A stretch of 64,000 nt of DNA from Anaerolineaceae bacterium (GTDB lineage: Bacteria > Chloroflexota > Anaerolineae > Anaerolineales > Anaerolineaceae). Position numbers and translations under genes: made by a program. Position 1 is the first letter of the stretch; each line of letters starts with the position of its first letter. The notes beneath the pieces are model-generated. The model was not told the DNA's origin and searched no databases. It was given only the letters and a program-made list of their open reading frames with translations. Positions 24,683 through 34,678 of this stretch are shown here, piece by piece. The stretch covers positions 37,143-101,142 of the forward strand of contig JAFGLU010000008.1 in assembly GCA_016927865.1 (NCBI GenBank), written 5' to 3'.

Positions 24683-27139
24683 ATGATGAGATTTGACCGG
24701 TTTACCGAGCGTGCCCAAGAAGCAGCCCAGCGGGCCGCCGAAATTATTCAGCGCTACGGGCATAACCAAATTGATACCGAACACATTCTCCTGGCAATGA
24801 TTGAACAGCCCCAGGGGGTTATTCCGCAGCTGTTGGAGCTTTTAAAGGTTGACGGCGCGGCGCTTTCGGAACGCCTGGACTATATCTTGCGCACAAGCCC
24901 CAAAGCCAGCATTTTTGGGGGCGGCGCTGGGCAAATCTTCATCACTCCTCGCGTGAAGCGCATCATCGATCTGGCCAACGAAGAAGCCAACCGGATGAAG
25001 GATGAATACATCTCCACCGAGCACCTCTTCCTGGCCATCCTCTCTGAGCGCAATACTCCTGCGGCGCGTCTGTTGGAAGGGGCGGGTATCACTCGTGAAC
25101 GCGTGGCAGACTCGATCTTGCAACTGCGTGGTGGGCAGCGCGTTTCGGACCCACAGGCTGAGACCCGCTACCGCACCCTTGAGAAATACTCGCGCGATTT
25201 AACCCAACAGGCCCGTGAAGGCAAGCTGGACCCGGTCATTGGGCGTGATAAAGAGATTCTGCGCGTCATGCAAATTCTTTCCCGCCGCACCAAGAACAAC
25301 CCGGTGCTCATCGGCGAGGCGGGCGTGGGCAAGACCGCCATTGTGGAAGGGTTAGCCCAAAAGATCGCTACTAACGATGTGCCCGAGATTTTGATCGGTA
25401 AAAAAGTGATTTCTCTCGACTTGGGCGGGATGATTGCAGGTTCGCGCTTCCGCGGCGAGTTTGAGGAGCGCCTCAAGGCTGCCATCGAAGAAGTGCAGCG
25501 CTCAGAAGGCGAGATCATTTTGTTCATCGACGAACTGCATACCGTGGTGGGGGCGGGCGCGGCTCAGGGCGCCATGGACGCTTCCAACATGCTCAAGCCT
25601 TCTCTGGCGCGCGGCGAGTTGCAATGCGTGGGCGCCACCACCCTGGATGAATACCACAAGCACATTGAAAAAGACTCGGCCCTCGAGCGGCGTTTTGCTC
25701 CCGTGTATGTGGAAGAGCCCAACGTGGAAGATACAATCAAGATGCTTCAAGGCCTCAGCGATCGCTACGAAGCCCACCACAAGGTGCGCTTCGCCGACGA
25801 AGCCCTGGTGGCTGCGGCGCGGCTCTCTTCGCAGTACGTGCCTGATCGGCGCTTGCCCGACAAAGCCATTGACTTAATCGATGAGGCAGCCGCCAAGCTG
25901 CGCGTGGCGCTCTATTCGCTGCCCCCCGAGTTAAAGCAGGAAAAGACCGAAATCGATCGCCTGACTGCCGAAGAGGAGCAGGCGGGTTTGGAGCGCGATT
26001 ACGAGCGTGCCGCCCGCAAGAAGGCCGAGCGTTTGCGCCTGGAAACCGAGTACAACGAAAAACGCGAGAAGTGGGAAGCCGAACACCAGTTAGACGAGGT
26101 GGTGGACGTGGACGACATTGCCCAGGTCATTGCCCAGTGGACGGGCATCCCGGTGAGTCAGATGATGGAGAGCGAGGCCGAAAAGCTCCTCTCGATGGAA
26201 GACCGCCTGCATGAGCGTATCATCGGGCAGAAAGAAGCCGTTCATGCCATCTCCGATGCCATTCGCCGCGCTCGCTCGGGTATGAAAGATCCCACCCGCC
26301 CGATTGGCTCCTTTATCTTCATTGGACCATCGGGTGTGGGGAAGACCGAACTGGCCCGCGCCCTGGCAGAGTTCCTCTTTGGCGACGAGGATGCCCTGGT
26401 GCGCCTGGATATGAGCGAATACCGCGAGCAGCACACCGTTTCGCGCCTGTTTGGCGCGCCTCCCGGTTACATTGGCTACGAGGAGGGCGGGCAATTGACC
26501 GAAGCGGTGCGTCGCCGCCCTTACCGCGTGATTCTGTTTGATGAGATTGAAAAATCGCATCCCGAGGTCTGGAATGCGCTGTTGCAGATCCTGGACGACG
26601 GGCGCCTGACCGATGGTCAGGGGCGCGTGGTAGATTTCCGCAACACGGTTCTCATTATGACCAGCAATCTGGGTACTGAGTTTGTTCGCAAGGGCGGCAC
26701 GCTGGGCTTCCTGCAAACCGATGACGACGCCGAAGACCGCGCTATGCACGATAAGATCGAAAAGGCCCTCAAATCTACTTTCCGTCCCGAATTCCTCAAC
26801 CGCATCGACGAAATCATCATGTTCTCGCCGCTCAGCGACGCCGAGATGATAGAGATCGTAGGCTTGCAGATGAAGGATATCCAGATGCGGCTGCAGGAGC
26901 ATGGTTTGATCGCGGAGCTGACCACACCAGCACAGGAATGGCTGGCCCGGGTGGGCTTCGATCCCAGCTTTGGAGCGCGCCCGCTTCGCCGCGCTTTACA
27001 AAAATACGTGGAAAGCCCTCTTTCGGTGAGCATGCTTTCTGGCGAATTCCACACAGGCGACACCGTCCTGGTGGACGTGGAAAACGACAAGATTGTTTTC
27101 CGCAAGACCGGAAAGGTTGCGGAGGAACCGGCATCGTAA
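24683..27139 (+). CDS. clpC: ClpC-type AAA+ unfoldase
   Basis: 818-residue double-AAA ATPase that unfolds proteins for ClpP or for disaggregation. A Clp-N repeat pair (about 1-140) is followed by AAA-1 with GEAGVGKT and [12 protein letters not shown]-like middle segment (about 410-455: [20 protein letters not shown]) marks it as ClpC rather than ClpB, whose coiled-coil middle is far longer. AAA-2 has [16 protein letters not shown] and [13 protein letters not shown], and a D2-small domain ends the protein. ATG 24683 is preferred (AGAGGA upstream, start of homology [11 protein letters not shown]); ATG 24638 would add 15 residues. The stop is 1 base before the next gene. Confidence 0.95.
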   Translation: MMRFDRFTERAQEAAQRAAEIIQRYGHNQIDTEHILLAMIEQPQGVIPQLLELLKVDGAALSERLDYILRTSPKASIFGGGAGQIFITPRVKRIIDLANEEANRMKDEYISTEHLFLAILSERNTPAARLLEGAGITRERVADSILQLRGGQRVSDPQAETRYRTLEKYSRDLTQQAREGKLDPVIGRDKEILRVMQILSRRTKNNPVLIGEAGVGKTAIVEGLAQKIATNDVPEILIGKKVISLDLGGMIAGSRFRGEFEERLKAAIEEVQRSEGEIILFIDELHTVVGAGAAQGAMDASNMLKPSLARGELQCVGATTLDEYHKHIEKDSALERRFAPVYVEEPNVEDTIKMLQGLSDRYEAHHKVRFADEALVAAARLSSQYVPDRRLPDKAIDLIDEAAAKLRVALYSLPPELKQEKTEIDRLTAEEEQAGLERDYERAARKKAERLRLETEYNEKREKWEAEHQLDEVVDVDDIAQVIAQWTGIPVSQMMESEAEKLLSMEDRLHERIIGQKEAVHAISDAIRRARSGMKDPTRPIGSFIFIGPSGVGKTELARALAEFLFGDEDALVRLDMSEYREQHTVSRLFGAPPGYIGYEEGGQLTEAVRRRPYRVILFDEIEKSHPEVWNALLQILDDGRLTDGQGRVVDFRNTVLIMTSNLGTEFVRKGGTLGFLQTDDDAEDRAMHDKIEKALKSTFRPEFLNRIDEIIMFSPLSDAEMIEIVGLQMKDIQMRLQEHGLIAELTTPAQEWLARVGFDPSFGARPLRRALQKYVESPLSVSMLSGEFHTGDTVLVDVENDKIVFRKTGKVAEEPAS

Positions 27140-27140
27140 A

Positions 27141-28769
27141 ATGCTTCCCGGCACATCCCAAATTGCCCCGTTCTTGAAGAACTGCCACATCTTCGCCCGC
27201 ATGGGCGACGCAGATGTGGCTTTCATTGCCGAGGGGATGGAAGCCCTGCGCTTCAAAGGCGATGAGATGATCTTCGAGCAGGGCGCGGATGCGACGGATT
27301 TCTACTTTGTTTATAACGGGCGCGTCACGGTTACGCGGCAGCCTCGGCCCGGTGCGGAAGAGGAGTTGGTGGGCTTCCTCAACGATGGCGATTATCTGGG
27401 CCTGGAAGTTCTCCAAAATTTCGGCATACACAATGTGTCGGCCCAGGCGGTGAGCGACTGCATTGTGCTGCGCCTTCCTGGCGAGCACTTCAACCGGGTG
27501 GTGGAACGCAGCCCCGAGCTGGTGCCCCGCTTAAAGCTGATTCTGGGAAGCTATAATTTCAGTTTAAAAAGAAAACTTTCGTGGGTCAACCCCGAAGAAT
27601 ACATTTACTACATTGCTCGCAAGCATCCATTTATTTTGGTCCTCAACCTTGTTCCATTAGCATTAGGTTTGCTTGCTTTGGCGGGCATACTTTTATTGCT
27701 GGCTTTGATCACCACCATGTCGTTGTTTAATTACATGCAGGGTTTGTTATGGCTGATTGGGTTGGTATGGGGCATCCTCCTGTATGTGGATTGGAGTAAT
27801 GATTACTACGTGGTGACCAACCGGCGGGTAGTCTTTCAGGAGCGCATCATTTTGTTTTATGACAGCCGTCAGGAAAGCCCGCTGGAGCAAGTGCAATCCT
27901 CGGTCACCCGCACGGGCTGGTGGGGGCGGCGAATTGGTTTTGGAGACGTTGCCATCCGTACCTATATCGGCGAAATCATGTTTCGCGCCGTGCAGAACCA
28001 GCAGGACGTCTCGGATATTGTGGAAGAACATCGCCGCCGCGCAATGTCCATGATGCGCCAGGCCGAACTGCGCACAATGGATGAAACGATTGCCCGTAAG
28101 CTGGGCGTCATCGAATCACAGGAGCCTGCGCCGCCCAAGGCAGCCGACACCCCTCGCCCACAGACCCGCCTGCAGCGCTTTTTGAACACTGTATTCCGCT
28201 TGCGCTACCAGGATGGCGACAAGATTACTTACCGCACCCACTGGTTCATCTTGCTGAAGCGTATTTGGTTCCAGTCTTTAAGTTTTCTGCTCGTTTCGGG
28301 GGCGGCGTTGTTCATGACGGTGCGGGGTCCCTCCCTCCCTAATCTGCCCGTGGTTGGCATCCTGTTGGCGCTGCTGCTTTTGTGGATGATCTTGCTGTTA
28401 TGGTGGATTTACATCTACTACGATTGGCATCATGACGAGTACATCATCACCAACGAGCAGGTTAGCGACATCAACAAAAAGCCGCTGGGCAAAGAAGAGA
28501 AGCGCACCGCGCCGATCAAGAATATCCTGTCCATCGAATACCGCCGCCTGGGTATCCTTGGGTTGATTTTGAACTATGGCACCGTATTCATTCGCGTAGG
28601 TACCGAGACTTTTACGTTTGACGATGTTTTTGACCCGGCGGAAGTTCAACGTGAATTGTTCCAGCGGCTGGCCAAAGTTCAGCTCCGTGATAAGCAGGCC
28701 CAGGCAGAAGGGGAGCGCCAGCGTATGGCTGATTGGCTGGCGGCTTACCACCGCGTGACGCACCGGTAG
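27141..28769 (+). CDS. Cyclic-nucleotide-binding domain fused to two bPH2-type membrane modules
   Basis: 542 residues. A CNB fold opens the protein (about 5-125: FKGDEMIFEQGADATDFYFV, FLNDGDYLGLEVL), but its phosphate-binding cassette is degenerate: no GELALL..R motif. A two-helix membrane hairpin (about 165-215) precedes a bPH2/DUF304 domain (DWSNDYYVVTNRRVVFQERI). A second hairpin (about 395-430) precedes another such domain (DWHHDEYIITNEQVSDI). The duplicated hairpin-plus-PH unit suggests an internally duplicated membrane scaffold gated by the CNB domain (inference). The ATG starts 1 base after the clpC stop, so it is co-transcribed and perhaps stress-linked. Confidence 0.82.
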   Translation: MLPGTSQIAPFLKNCHIFARMGDADVAFIAEGMEALRFKGDEMIFEQGADATDFYFVYNGRVTVTRQPRPGAEEELVGFLNDGDYLGLEVLQNFGIHNVSAQAVSDCIVLRLPGEHFNRVVERSPELVPRLKLILGSYNFSLKRKLSWVNPEEYIYYIARKHPFILVLNLVPLALGLLALAGILLLLALITTMSLFNYMQGLLWLIGLVWGILLYVDWSNDYYVVTNRRVVFQERIILFYDSRQESPLEQVQSSVTRTGWWGRRIGFGDVAIRTYIGEIMFRAVQNQQDVSDIVEEHRRRAMSMMRQAELRTMDETIARKLGVIESQEPAPPKAADTPRPQTRLQRFLNTVFRLRYQDGDKITYRTHWFILLKRIWFQSLSFLLVSGAALFMTVRGPSLPNLPVVGILLALLLLWMILLLWWIYIYYDWHHDEYIITNEQVSDINKKPLGKEEKRTAPIKNILSIEYRRLGILGLILNYGTVFIRVGTETFTFDDVFDPAEVQRELFQRLAKVQLRDKQAQAEGERQRMADWLAAYHRVTHR

Positions 28770-28784
28770 CCGGTTGATGCAGAC

Positions 28785-28892
28785 GGGCGTGGCGCATCAG
28801 GCGGGTCTTGTTGGGTAGGTTCATAGGACGAGCCCGCGGAATCGTTTGAAGGCGTTTGGGGCGAGCCAGCATTAAAGACTCGCCTCTACGGG
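28785..28892. repeat. Dispersed repeat ending in TTAAAGACTCGCC
   Basis: This aligns with 9215-9322: GGCGGGTCTT..TTGGGTAG at the left, TTGAAGGCG in the middle, and ATTAAAGACTCGCCTCTACGG at the right end. It lies in the gap after the CNB/bPH2 gene and holds no reading frame. Confidence 0.6.
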
Positions 28893-28924
28893 ATCATTGC
28901 AGATGGGAGGCGGCTTTTTGATGG

Positions 28925-28960
28925 TTCTCTGGCAGCTACCACGCCAATTCCCAATGACCC
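28925..28960. repeat. CTCTGGGAATTGCC palindrome family, solo outer arms
   Basis: TTCTCTGGCAGCTACCACG and CCAATTCCCAATGACCC are the joined outer arms of the family without an inner hairpin, as at 16316. Confidence 0.55.
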
Positions 28961-29020
28961 TTTTTGATTTCCGCCAAATTTCAGGGTAAAATAGGGCTCG
29001 AACGTAGAGGTACGAAAAAT

Positions 29021-29536
29021 ATGGCTATTCGAGAAATTGTATACACTCCCGATCCGGTGCTGCGCCGCAAAGCGCATAAGATCACCAATTTCGACAAAGA
29101 TTTACAGGTATTAATCCACGACATGGTTGAAACCATGCGCGAGGCTCCTGGTGTGGGTCTGGCTGCGCCCCAGGTAGGCATCTCCAGCCGTTTGATCGTG
29201 GTGGAATATGCTGAGAATGAAGAGGAGGACGAGGACGCCCCCAAAAAACTCTATGTGGTTATCAACCCCGAGATCGACGAGGCATCGGAAGACATGGAGT
29301 TGGGCGTGGAAGGCTGTCTGTCGGTCCCGCGTATGATGGGCGAGGTCAATCGCCACCTGCAGGTGACCGTCAAAGGATTGAACCGCCAGGGTAAGCCCAT
29401 TAAACTCAAGCTGAAGGGTTGGTTGGCGCGCATTTTCCAGCATGAGATCGACCATCTGGAAGGAATTTTATATACCGACCGCGCTACCAAGCTGTGGCGC
29501 CCGGCTGATGACGAGGAAGTTCAAGACAACGTGTAA
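29021..29536 (+). CDS. def: Peptide deformylase
   Basis: 171-residue peptide deformylase, which removes the formyl group from nascent N-terminal methionine. All three signature motifs are intact: GVGLAAPQVG (motif 1), EGCLSVP (motif 2, Cys metal ligand) and QHEIDHLEG (motif 3, two His ligands and catalytic Glu). An acidic insertion ENEEEDEDAPKK follows strand 3. The start at ATG 29021 gives the standard MAIREIV N-terminus; the open frame 19 codons upstream is leader. A -10-like TAAAAT lies at about 28986. recF follows after 9 bases. Confidence 0.96.
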   Translation: MAIREIVYTPDPVLRRKAHKITNFDKDLQVLIHDMVETMREAPGVGLAAPQVGISSRLIVVEYAENEEEDEDAPKKLYVVINPEIDEASEDMELGVEGCLSVPRMMGEVNRHLQVTVKGLNRQGKPIKLKLKGWLARIFQHEIDHLEGILYTDRATKLWRPADDEEVQDNV

Positions 29537-29545
29537 ACGGCGCCC

Positions 29546-30751
29546 ATGCACCTCACCCACCTGTCGCTGACCAATTTTCGCGCCTTCACCCGCCTGGACA
29601 TGGATATTCCCAGGCGGAATCTTTTGCTGGTGGGTGACAACGCCCAAGGAAAAACCAGCTTGCTCGAGGCGGTATACTATCTGGCGACCTTCACTTCGTT
29701 TCATGCCACCCACGACCGGCAGTTGGTGAATTTTTTGGCAGCACGCGAGCCGCTGGCGGTGGCCCGCCTGGTTGCCGATTACCAGCGCGGCCCCACCCGC
29801 CACCGCCTGGAAGTGCGCCTCATCCAAGAGCAGAACGGCATTTCGGGCCAGGGCCGGCTGCGCAAAGAGATACTGCTGGATGGGGTGAAGCGCACCGCGC
29901 AAGATGCCACCGGGCACTTTGCCGCAGTGATTTTTCTGCCGCACATGACCCGCATCATTGAAGACAGCCCCGAGGAGCGGCGCAGGTATCTTAACCTGGC
30001 CCTGTCTCAAGCTATTCCAGGTTATGCGTCTGCCCTACAGGATTACAATCAGGCCATCTCGCAGCGCAACGCCCTGCTTAAGCTACTGGCCGAGCGCGGC
30101 GGCGACCCAGGACAACTGACTTTTTGGGACGAAATCCTGGCTGATAAGGGCGCAATCTTGCTGCGCCACCGCATTTTCGCCATCCAGGAATTGGAACGTT
30201 TCGCCGCCCGCATCCATGCGCGGTTGACCAACCAGCAAGAGGTCTTGCAGCTGGTTTACCAGCCTGCTTTTGACCCTTTACCGCAGCCCGAAGGCCAGTT
30301 TGCCTTGCCGCTGCAAACGGTAGTGGACCGCAGCGGGCTGAGCGTGGAGCAAATTCGCAGGGGCTTTGTGGAACGCCTGAGCGCGCTGCATAATGATGAA
30401 ATTCAACGCGGCGTGACCACCATTGGGCCGCATCGTGACGAGTTACGCTTTTTGAGCAACCAGATCGACCTGGGGGATTTTGGTTCGCGGGGGCAGGTGC
30501 GCACGGGGCTGCTTTCACTCAAGCTGGCCGAGGCGCTGTGGATGAAAGACCGTACCGGACAGTGGCCGGTGATGCTTCTGGACGAAATTCTGGCCGAACT
30601 GGACGATCACCGCCGCACCGACTTGCTGGCGTATTTGGGTGAATGCGAGCAGACCATGCTCACCACCACCGATCTCAATTTGTTTTCACATGATTTTGTG
30701 GAACACAGCACCATCTGGAGGGTTGAGCAAGGGGTGATCGAGACTTCGTAA
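29546..30751 (+). CDS. recF: DNA replication/repair protein RecF
   Basis: 401-residue SMC-like ATPase that helps load RecA at gaps via RecOR. The N-terminus LTHLSLTNFRAFTRLDMDI and Walker A GDNAQGKTSLLEAVYYL are typical. RecF signatures FLPHMTRIIEDSPEERRRYL, the ABC-type signature LLSLKLAEA and Walker B VMLLDEILAELD are present. It is slightly longer than E. coli RecF (357). It lies in def-recF order with a 9-base gap and not beside dnaA-dnaN, as in some other lineages. Confidence 0.95.
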   Translation: MHLTHLSLTNFRAFTRLDMDIPRRNLLLVGDNAQGKTSLLEAVYYLATFTSFHATHDRQLVNFLAAREPLAVARLVADYQRGPTRHRLEVRLIQEQNGISGQGRLRKEILLDGVKRTAQDATGHFAAVIFLPHMTRIIEDSPEERRRYLNLALSQAIPGYASALQDYNQAISQRNALLKLLAERGGDPGQLTFWDEILADKGAILLRHRIFAIQELERFAARIHARLTNQQEVLQLVYQPAFDPLPQPEGQFALPLQTVVDRSGLSVEQIRRGFVERLSALHNDEIQRGVTTIGPHRDELRFLSNQIDLGDFGSRGQVRTGLLSLKLAEALWMKDRTGQWPVMLLDEILAELDDHRRTDLLAYLGECEQTMLTTTDLNLFSHDFVEHSTIWRVEQGVIETS

Positions 30752-30852
30752 TTGGGCCGCCGAGGGGGGAGGCACATCACACAGCTTTGCTGTGTTGATT
30801 TCGGGGGTCGTTATGATCTACAGACAGCGTAGTGTGCTAGAATTCACATAAT

Positions 30853-33621
30853 ATGGAATTGGGCTCGGTTCCTTACCTGGTTCCGGTCTGGTTATCGCTG
30901 ATCGCCGTGGTTGCGGTTACAGCGTATAATTTGCGCAGCCGCAGTAAACCTTGCGCGCTGCCTCTAGCAGTCATGGGCGGGCTTATCGGAGTCTGGTGCC
31001 TGGCGTTCAGCCTGGAACTGCTCTCGTCCAATTTGCAAACGATGCGGATCATCGAGCAGTTTGAATTCCTCGAAGGCGGGTTGGGCGCGGCAGTGTTGTG
31101 GTATGTGCTGGAGTATATCCAGCCGGGACGGCGCCTCAGAAAACGCCAACTGCTGCTTCTATTCGCCGCACCACTGGTTTCTTTGCTGGTTTCGCTCACG
31201 AATTTCTCCCATCAGCTTTACTTTCGGGGGCCATTCATCGCGCATCTGGGGCCACTCTCCCTATTGGGGTACGAGAGCCGCTTTATGGCCTGGGTGGATG
31301 GGGCCGTTGGTATCGCTTTCTATCTGGCTGCGGTGAGTATTTTAATAAGCCATATCATGCGAATGCCGGCCATTTATCGTGGCCAATCTTGGTGGGCGGT
31401 TGGGGCGCTGGTGTTTCCAGGCTTGACCGGACTTGTGTTCCTGCTTGAGATTGCGCCCTATTATCTGGGGGATTTTATAGTGGTTGGCTTTGCCGTGGGC
31501 ACAGTTCTGCTGCATTGGATTGCGCACCAGGCCGGAATCGCGGGGCTGATGCCCTTTGCGCACGATCTGCTTTATCGCCAGATCGACCAAATTGCGGTAG
31601 TGCTGGATCGCAACATGCGCGTTATTGAGATCAATCCAGCCGGCCAGCGCGTTTTTGGAGAGTCTGCCCGCTGGGCCGTTGGCGAGCCGCTCAACCGGCT
31701 GTTGCCGGGCATTGAATTGCCTTGCGGACCCAAACAGGCCCGTTCTGATCAAATTCCCATCGGCGAGCGCGTTTTCCTGGCGAACTGCTCGCCCATCCAG
31801 GATATTCAGGGCAAGGCCTACGGGTGGCTGATTTTGTTCTATGATTCCACCGAACGACTCCACCTGCATGAGGCGCTCAGCTCCAGCGAGGCGCGCTATC
31901 GCAGCCTGGCTGAGGCTGCTAATGATGCCATTGTGATTATCCAGGATGGAAAGCTGGTGTATGCCAACCGTCGTTGTATGGAAATCGGTGGATATTCACA
32001 GGAAGAGCTGGTGGGCCAGGATTTCGTGCGTTTCCTCCACCCTGAAGACCATGAACAGATTATGCGTGCCTACTTGCGCCGGTTGGCGGGCTCGTCGTCG
32101 GGCGGCCTGGTCGAATCTGCCCTGCTGACCAAAGACGGATCGTGGCGGCACCTGGAATATAACACCGGTTTGATCGAACACCAGGGCAGGCCGGCGGTGG
32201 TGGCCTATTTGCGAGATATCACCAGCCGCAAGGAGATTGAACAGAAGCTACGCGACTCAGAAGAGTTGTACCGATCGATCATCACCGTTTCACCCGACGA
32301 CATTTCCATAACAGACCTGGAAGGGCACATTCAATTGGTTTCGCCGGCGGGTCTGCGCATGTTTGGCTACGCCCGAGAGGATGCCCTGCAGGGCAAGTTG
32401 TTGGCCCAATTCGTTGCCCCGGCCGACAGAGACCGGTTTATTGAAGATGTGACTCGATTAGCGCAAGGCACGGGTGCTGGGATTCTGGAGTATCACGGGC
32501 TGCGCAAGAATGGCACGCTGTTTGAATTTGAAACCAACGGGGGTGTGCTGCGCGATGGCAAAGGCAAGCCCAAGAGTCTGGTGTTCGTGGTTCGCGATAT
32601 CACCGAGCGCAGGCGCATCGAGGCCAGCGAGAGGCAGCGGATTCAAGAGCTGGAAGTGCTGCGCGCCACCTTGCAAGATATTTCGGCCGAGTTGGAACTG
32701 CCTCGCCTGTTGAAGGCGATTGTGGAACGCATGGTGGGGTTGATGAATGTCCGCGATAGCGAACTGGCCATGTATCACGAGGATAACCAGGAACTAGAGA
32801 TTGTTGTCAGCTACCTCAAGGAGCGCGACTACACCGGAACCATCATGCAATTGGGAGAAGGCTGCATGGGCGTAGTGGCGCAGACGCGCCAATCGATGGT
32901 CATTGATGATTATGCCGAGTGGGAAGGCCGCAGCCCACAGTATCTGGCCTCGCATACTTCCATTGTGGCGGTGCCGCTGGTGAGCGGCGCGCGCCTGCTG
33001 GGCGTGTTAGCAGTGGGGGATGAGGCGGCGCAGCGAAAATTCAACCATCGTGATATGCAATTGCTGGAAATGTTTGCTCAACAAGCAGTGATTGCCATTC
33101 AAAATGCCGAGTTGTTCAGCGAGGTACAGCGCCTGGCCACGATCGATCCATTGACAGGGATTTTGAACCGGCGCAGCTTCTTTGAGCGTGCCATGCAGGA
33201 GTTCACTCGCTCCCACCGCTATCATACGCCGCTTTCCCTGGTCATGTTGGACCTGGATCACTTCAAGAAAATCAACGACACTTTTGGACACTTGATCGGT
33301 GACAAAGCGCTAAGTGAGATTTCACGCACCTGTGCTGCGCAAATCCGTGCTTCCGATTTTGTAGGGCGTTATGGCGGTGAAGAATTTGTGGTGCTTTTGC
33401 CTGAGACAAGCCTGGAAGGAGCTTTGAGCATTGCCCAGCGCCTGTGTGAGACGATCCGCGATGTGACCATCGAATCGAAGCAAGGGTTGGTGAAGGTGAC
33501 AGCCAGCGTGGGGGTGGCTGAGTTGATAGAGGATTATGCCAGCCTGGATGCGCTGCTGGAACACGCCGATGCGGCCCTGTACCGGGCCAAGCAAGCCGGG
33601 CGCAACCGTGTCTCGGTTTGA
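30853..33621 (+). CDS. 7TM sensor / PAS x3 / GAF / GGDEF diguanylate cyclase
   Basis: 922 residues. Seven predicted helices (1-225) match the 7TM N-terminal region of some histidine kinases. Three PAS domains follow at about 235-340, 347-465 (SEARYRSLAEAANDAIVII) and 470-590 (SEELYRSIITVSPDDISIT), then a GAF domain at about 605-750. The GGDEF domain (760-918) has DPLTGILNRRSFF and RYGGEEFVVLLPE with an RxxD inhibitory site (RASD) five residues before it. It should make c-di-GMP in response to membrane and cytosolic signals. rsmG starts 18 bases after the stop but has its own -10 box. Confidence 0.92.
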   Translation: MELGSVPYLVPVWLSLIAVVAVTAYNLRSRSKPCALPLAVMGGLIGVWCLAFSLELLSSNLQTMRIIEQFEFLEGGLGAAVLWYVLEYIQPGRRLRKRQLLLLFAAPLVSLLVSLTNFSHQLYFRGPFIAHLGPLSLLGYESRFMAWVDGAVGIAFYLAAVSILISHIMRMPAIYRGQSWWAVGALVFPGLTGLVFLLEIAPYYLGDFIVVGFAVGTVLLHWIAHQAGIAGLMPFAHDLLYRQIDQIAVVLDRNMRVIEINPAGQRVFGESARWAVGEPLNRLLPGIELPCGPKQARSDQIPIGERVFLANCSPIQDIQGKAYGWLILFYDSTERLHLHEALSSSEARYRSLAEAANDAIVIIQDGKLVYANRRCMEIGGYSQEELVGQDFVRFLHPEDHEQIMRAYLRRLAGSSSGGLVESALLTKDGSWRHLEYNTGLIEHQGRPAVVAYLRDITSRKEIEQKLRDSEELYRSIITVSPDDISITDLEGHIQLVSPAGLRMFGYAREDALQGKLLAQFVAPADRDRFIEDVTRLAQGTGAGILEYHGLRKNGTLFEFETNGGVLRDGKGKPKSLVFVVRDITERRRIEASERQRIQELEVLRATLQDISAELELPRLLKAIVERMVGLMNVRDSELAMYHEDNQELEIVVSYLKERDYTGTIMQLGEGCMGVVAQTRQSMVIDDYAEWEGRSPQYLASHTSIVAVPLVSGARLLGVLAVGDEAAQRKFNHRDMQLLEMFAQQAVIAIQNAELFSEVQRLATIDPLTGILNRRSFFERAMQEFTRSHRYHTPLSLVMLDLDHFKKINDTFGHLIGDKALSEISRTCAAQIRASDFVGRYGGEEFVVLLPETSLEGALSIAQRLCETIRDVTIESKQGLVKVTASVGVAELIEDYASLDALLEHADAALYRAKQAGRNRVSV

Positions 33622-33624
33622 GTG

Positions 33625-33630
33625 TATAAT
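33625..33630 (+). promoter_or_regulatory. rsmG -10 box, near-leaderless
   Basis: TATAAT ends 9 bases before ATG 33640 and no ribosome-binding site intervenes. Confidence 0.45.
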
Positions 33631-33639
33631 CAGCGTGCC

Positions 33640-34353
33640 ATGGAAAAGTTCATCCTCGACACGCAGAACCTGCTAAAAATCTACCTGACGCCGCGACAGA
33701 TTGCGGCTTTTCAGCGTTACGAGCAGGAACTGATGGATTGGAACGAGCGCATGAACCTGACGGCCATTCGGGACGTAGAGGGCATTCGCACCAAGCACTT
33801 CCTCGACTCGTTGACCTGCGCACTGGCCTTCCGTGGGCGGGTTCCTGCCAGTCTAATCGACATCGGCACGGGGGCGGGGTTTCCAGGCATCCCTTTGAAG
33901 ATTCTGTACCCCGAGATTCGCCTGACGTTGGTGGATTCGGTGGGCAAGAAGATTGAGTTTTGCAAGCATATCGTCAAGACGCTGGAACTGGAGCGGGTGG
34001 ATTTTTCGACCGCCCGCGCCGAAGAGTTGGGACGAATGCCTGCGCACCGGGAACTGCACGAGTGGGCGGTGGCCCGCGCGGTGGCTAATTTGCCCATTCT
34101 AGTGGAGTATCTGCTGCCTTTGGTCAAGGTGGGTGGGGGGATGCTGGCTCAGAAGGGAGAGAGCGGCCCAGCCGAAGCACAGGCCGGAGAACGCCCCGCG
34201 CATTTGCTGGGTGGCCGGCTGCGCCAGTTGGTTCCGGTGCATTTGCCGGGCGTTGCCGAGGACCGCTACCTGGTGATCATCGATAAGAAGGCTGCCACCC
34301 CGCCCAATTATCCCCGGCGGGTGGGGGTGCCCACCAAGACGCCGCTGAAGTAG
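33640..34353 (+). CDS. rsmG: 16S rRNA (guanine-527-N7)-methyltransferase
   Basis: 237-residue SAM-dependent methyltransferase that modifies G527 of 16S rRNA. Characteristic segments: YEQELMDWNERMNLTAI, HFLDSLTCAL, SAM motif DIGTGAGFPGIPLKI, LVDSVGKKIEFCKHIV, AVARAVANLPILVEYLLPL and the C-terminal NYPRRVGVPTKTPL. Length matches the family. Loss of RsmG gives low-level streptomycin resistance in other bacteria (known). ATG 33640 lies 9 bases after a -10 box, so the start is well placed. Confidence 0.95.
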   Translation: MEKFILDTQNLLKIYLTPRQIAAFQRYEQELMDWNERMNLTAIRDVEGIRTKHFLDSLTCALAFRGRVPASLIDIGTGAGFPGIPLKILYPEIRLTLVDSVGKKIEFCKHIVKTLELERVDFSTARAEELGRMPAHRELHEWAVARAVANLPILVEYLLPLVKVGGGMLAQKGESGPAEAQAGERPAHLLGGRLRQLVPVHLPGVAEDRYLVIIDKKAATPPNYPRRVGVPTKTPLK

Positions 34354-34610
34354 AAGCGAAGGATTTATCCGCGAATTTCGCGAATGGGCGCGAATGGGAA
34401 GAGAGTAAATTTTGGACGCGGATTTCGGGTAGGGGGGCAGCGATGTTAAGAGAATCGGGATTAAATAAGGGGTGAGCTGCGCCCGCAGGGGGTGAGGAGG
34501 AACCGCAGAGGCGCGGAGGGCGCAGAGAGGAAGAAGATTCTCCACGAATTTCGCGAATGAAAGGTATGGATTCGTAGGTGTTTTGTGGAAAATTAATCAT
34601 AAATTAACCC
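34354..34610. other. Intergenic region with CGCGAATTTCGCG repeats, no gene
   Basis: The stretch holds CGCGAATTTCGCGAATGGGC at about 34370-34390 and a related CACGAATTTCGCGAATGAAA near 34540, plus a purine-rich GCGCGGAGGGCGCAGAGAGG segment. These match the style of short dispersed repeats; no reading frame or RNA gene was seen. Confidence 0.5.
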
Positions 34611-34640
34611 TTGACGAATTCTGAATGTGCATGGTACACT
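34611..34640 (+). promoter_or_regulatory. Promoter of the leader-ORF / ABC-GNAT operon
   Basis: TTGACG at 34611-34616 and TACACT at 34635-34640 have an 18-base spacer, followed by a T-rich start region. A transcript starting near 34647 would carry AAAGGAG and the 35-codon ORF. Confidence 0.7.
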
Positions 34641-34678
34641 TTTTTTCGTTCGATATCTTGAGAAAGGAGCAAAGGCGC

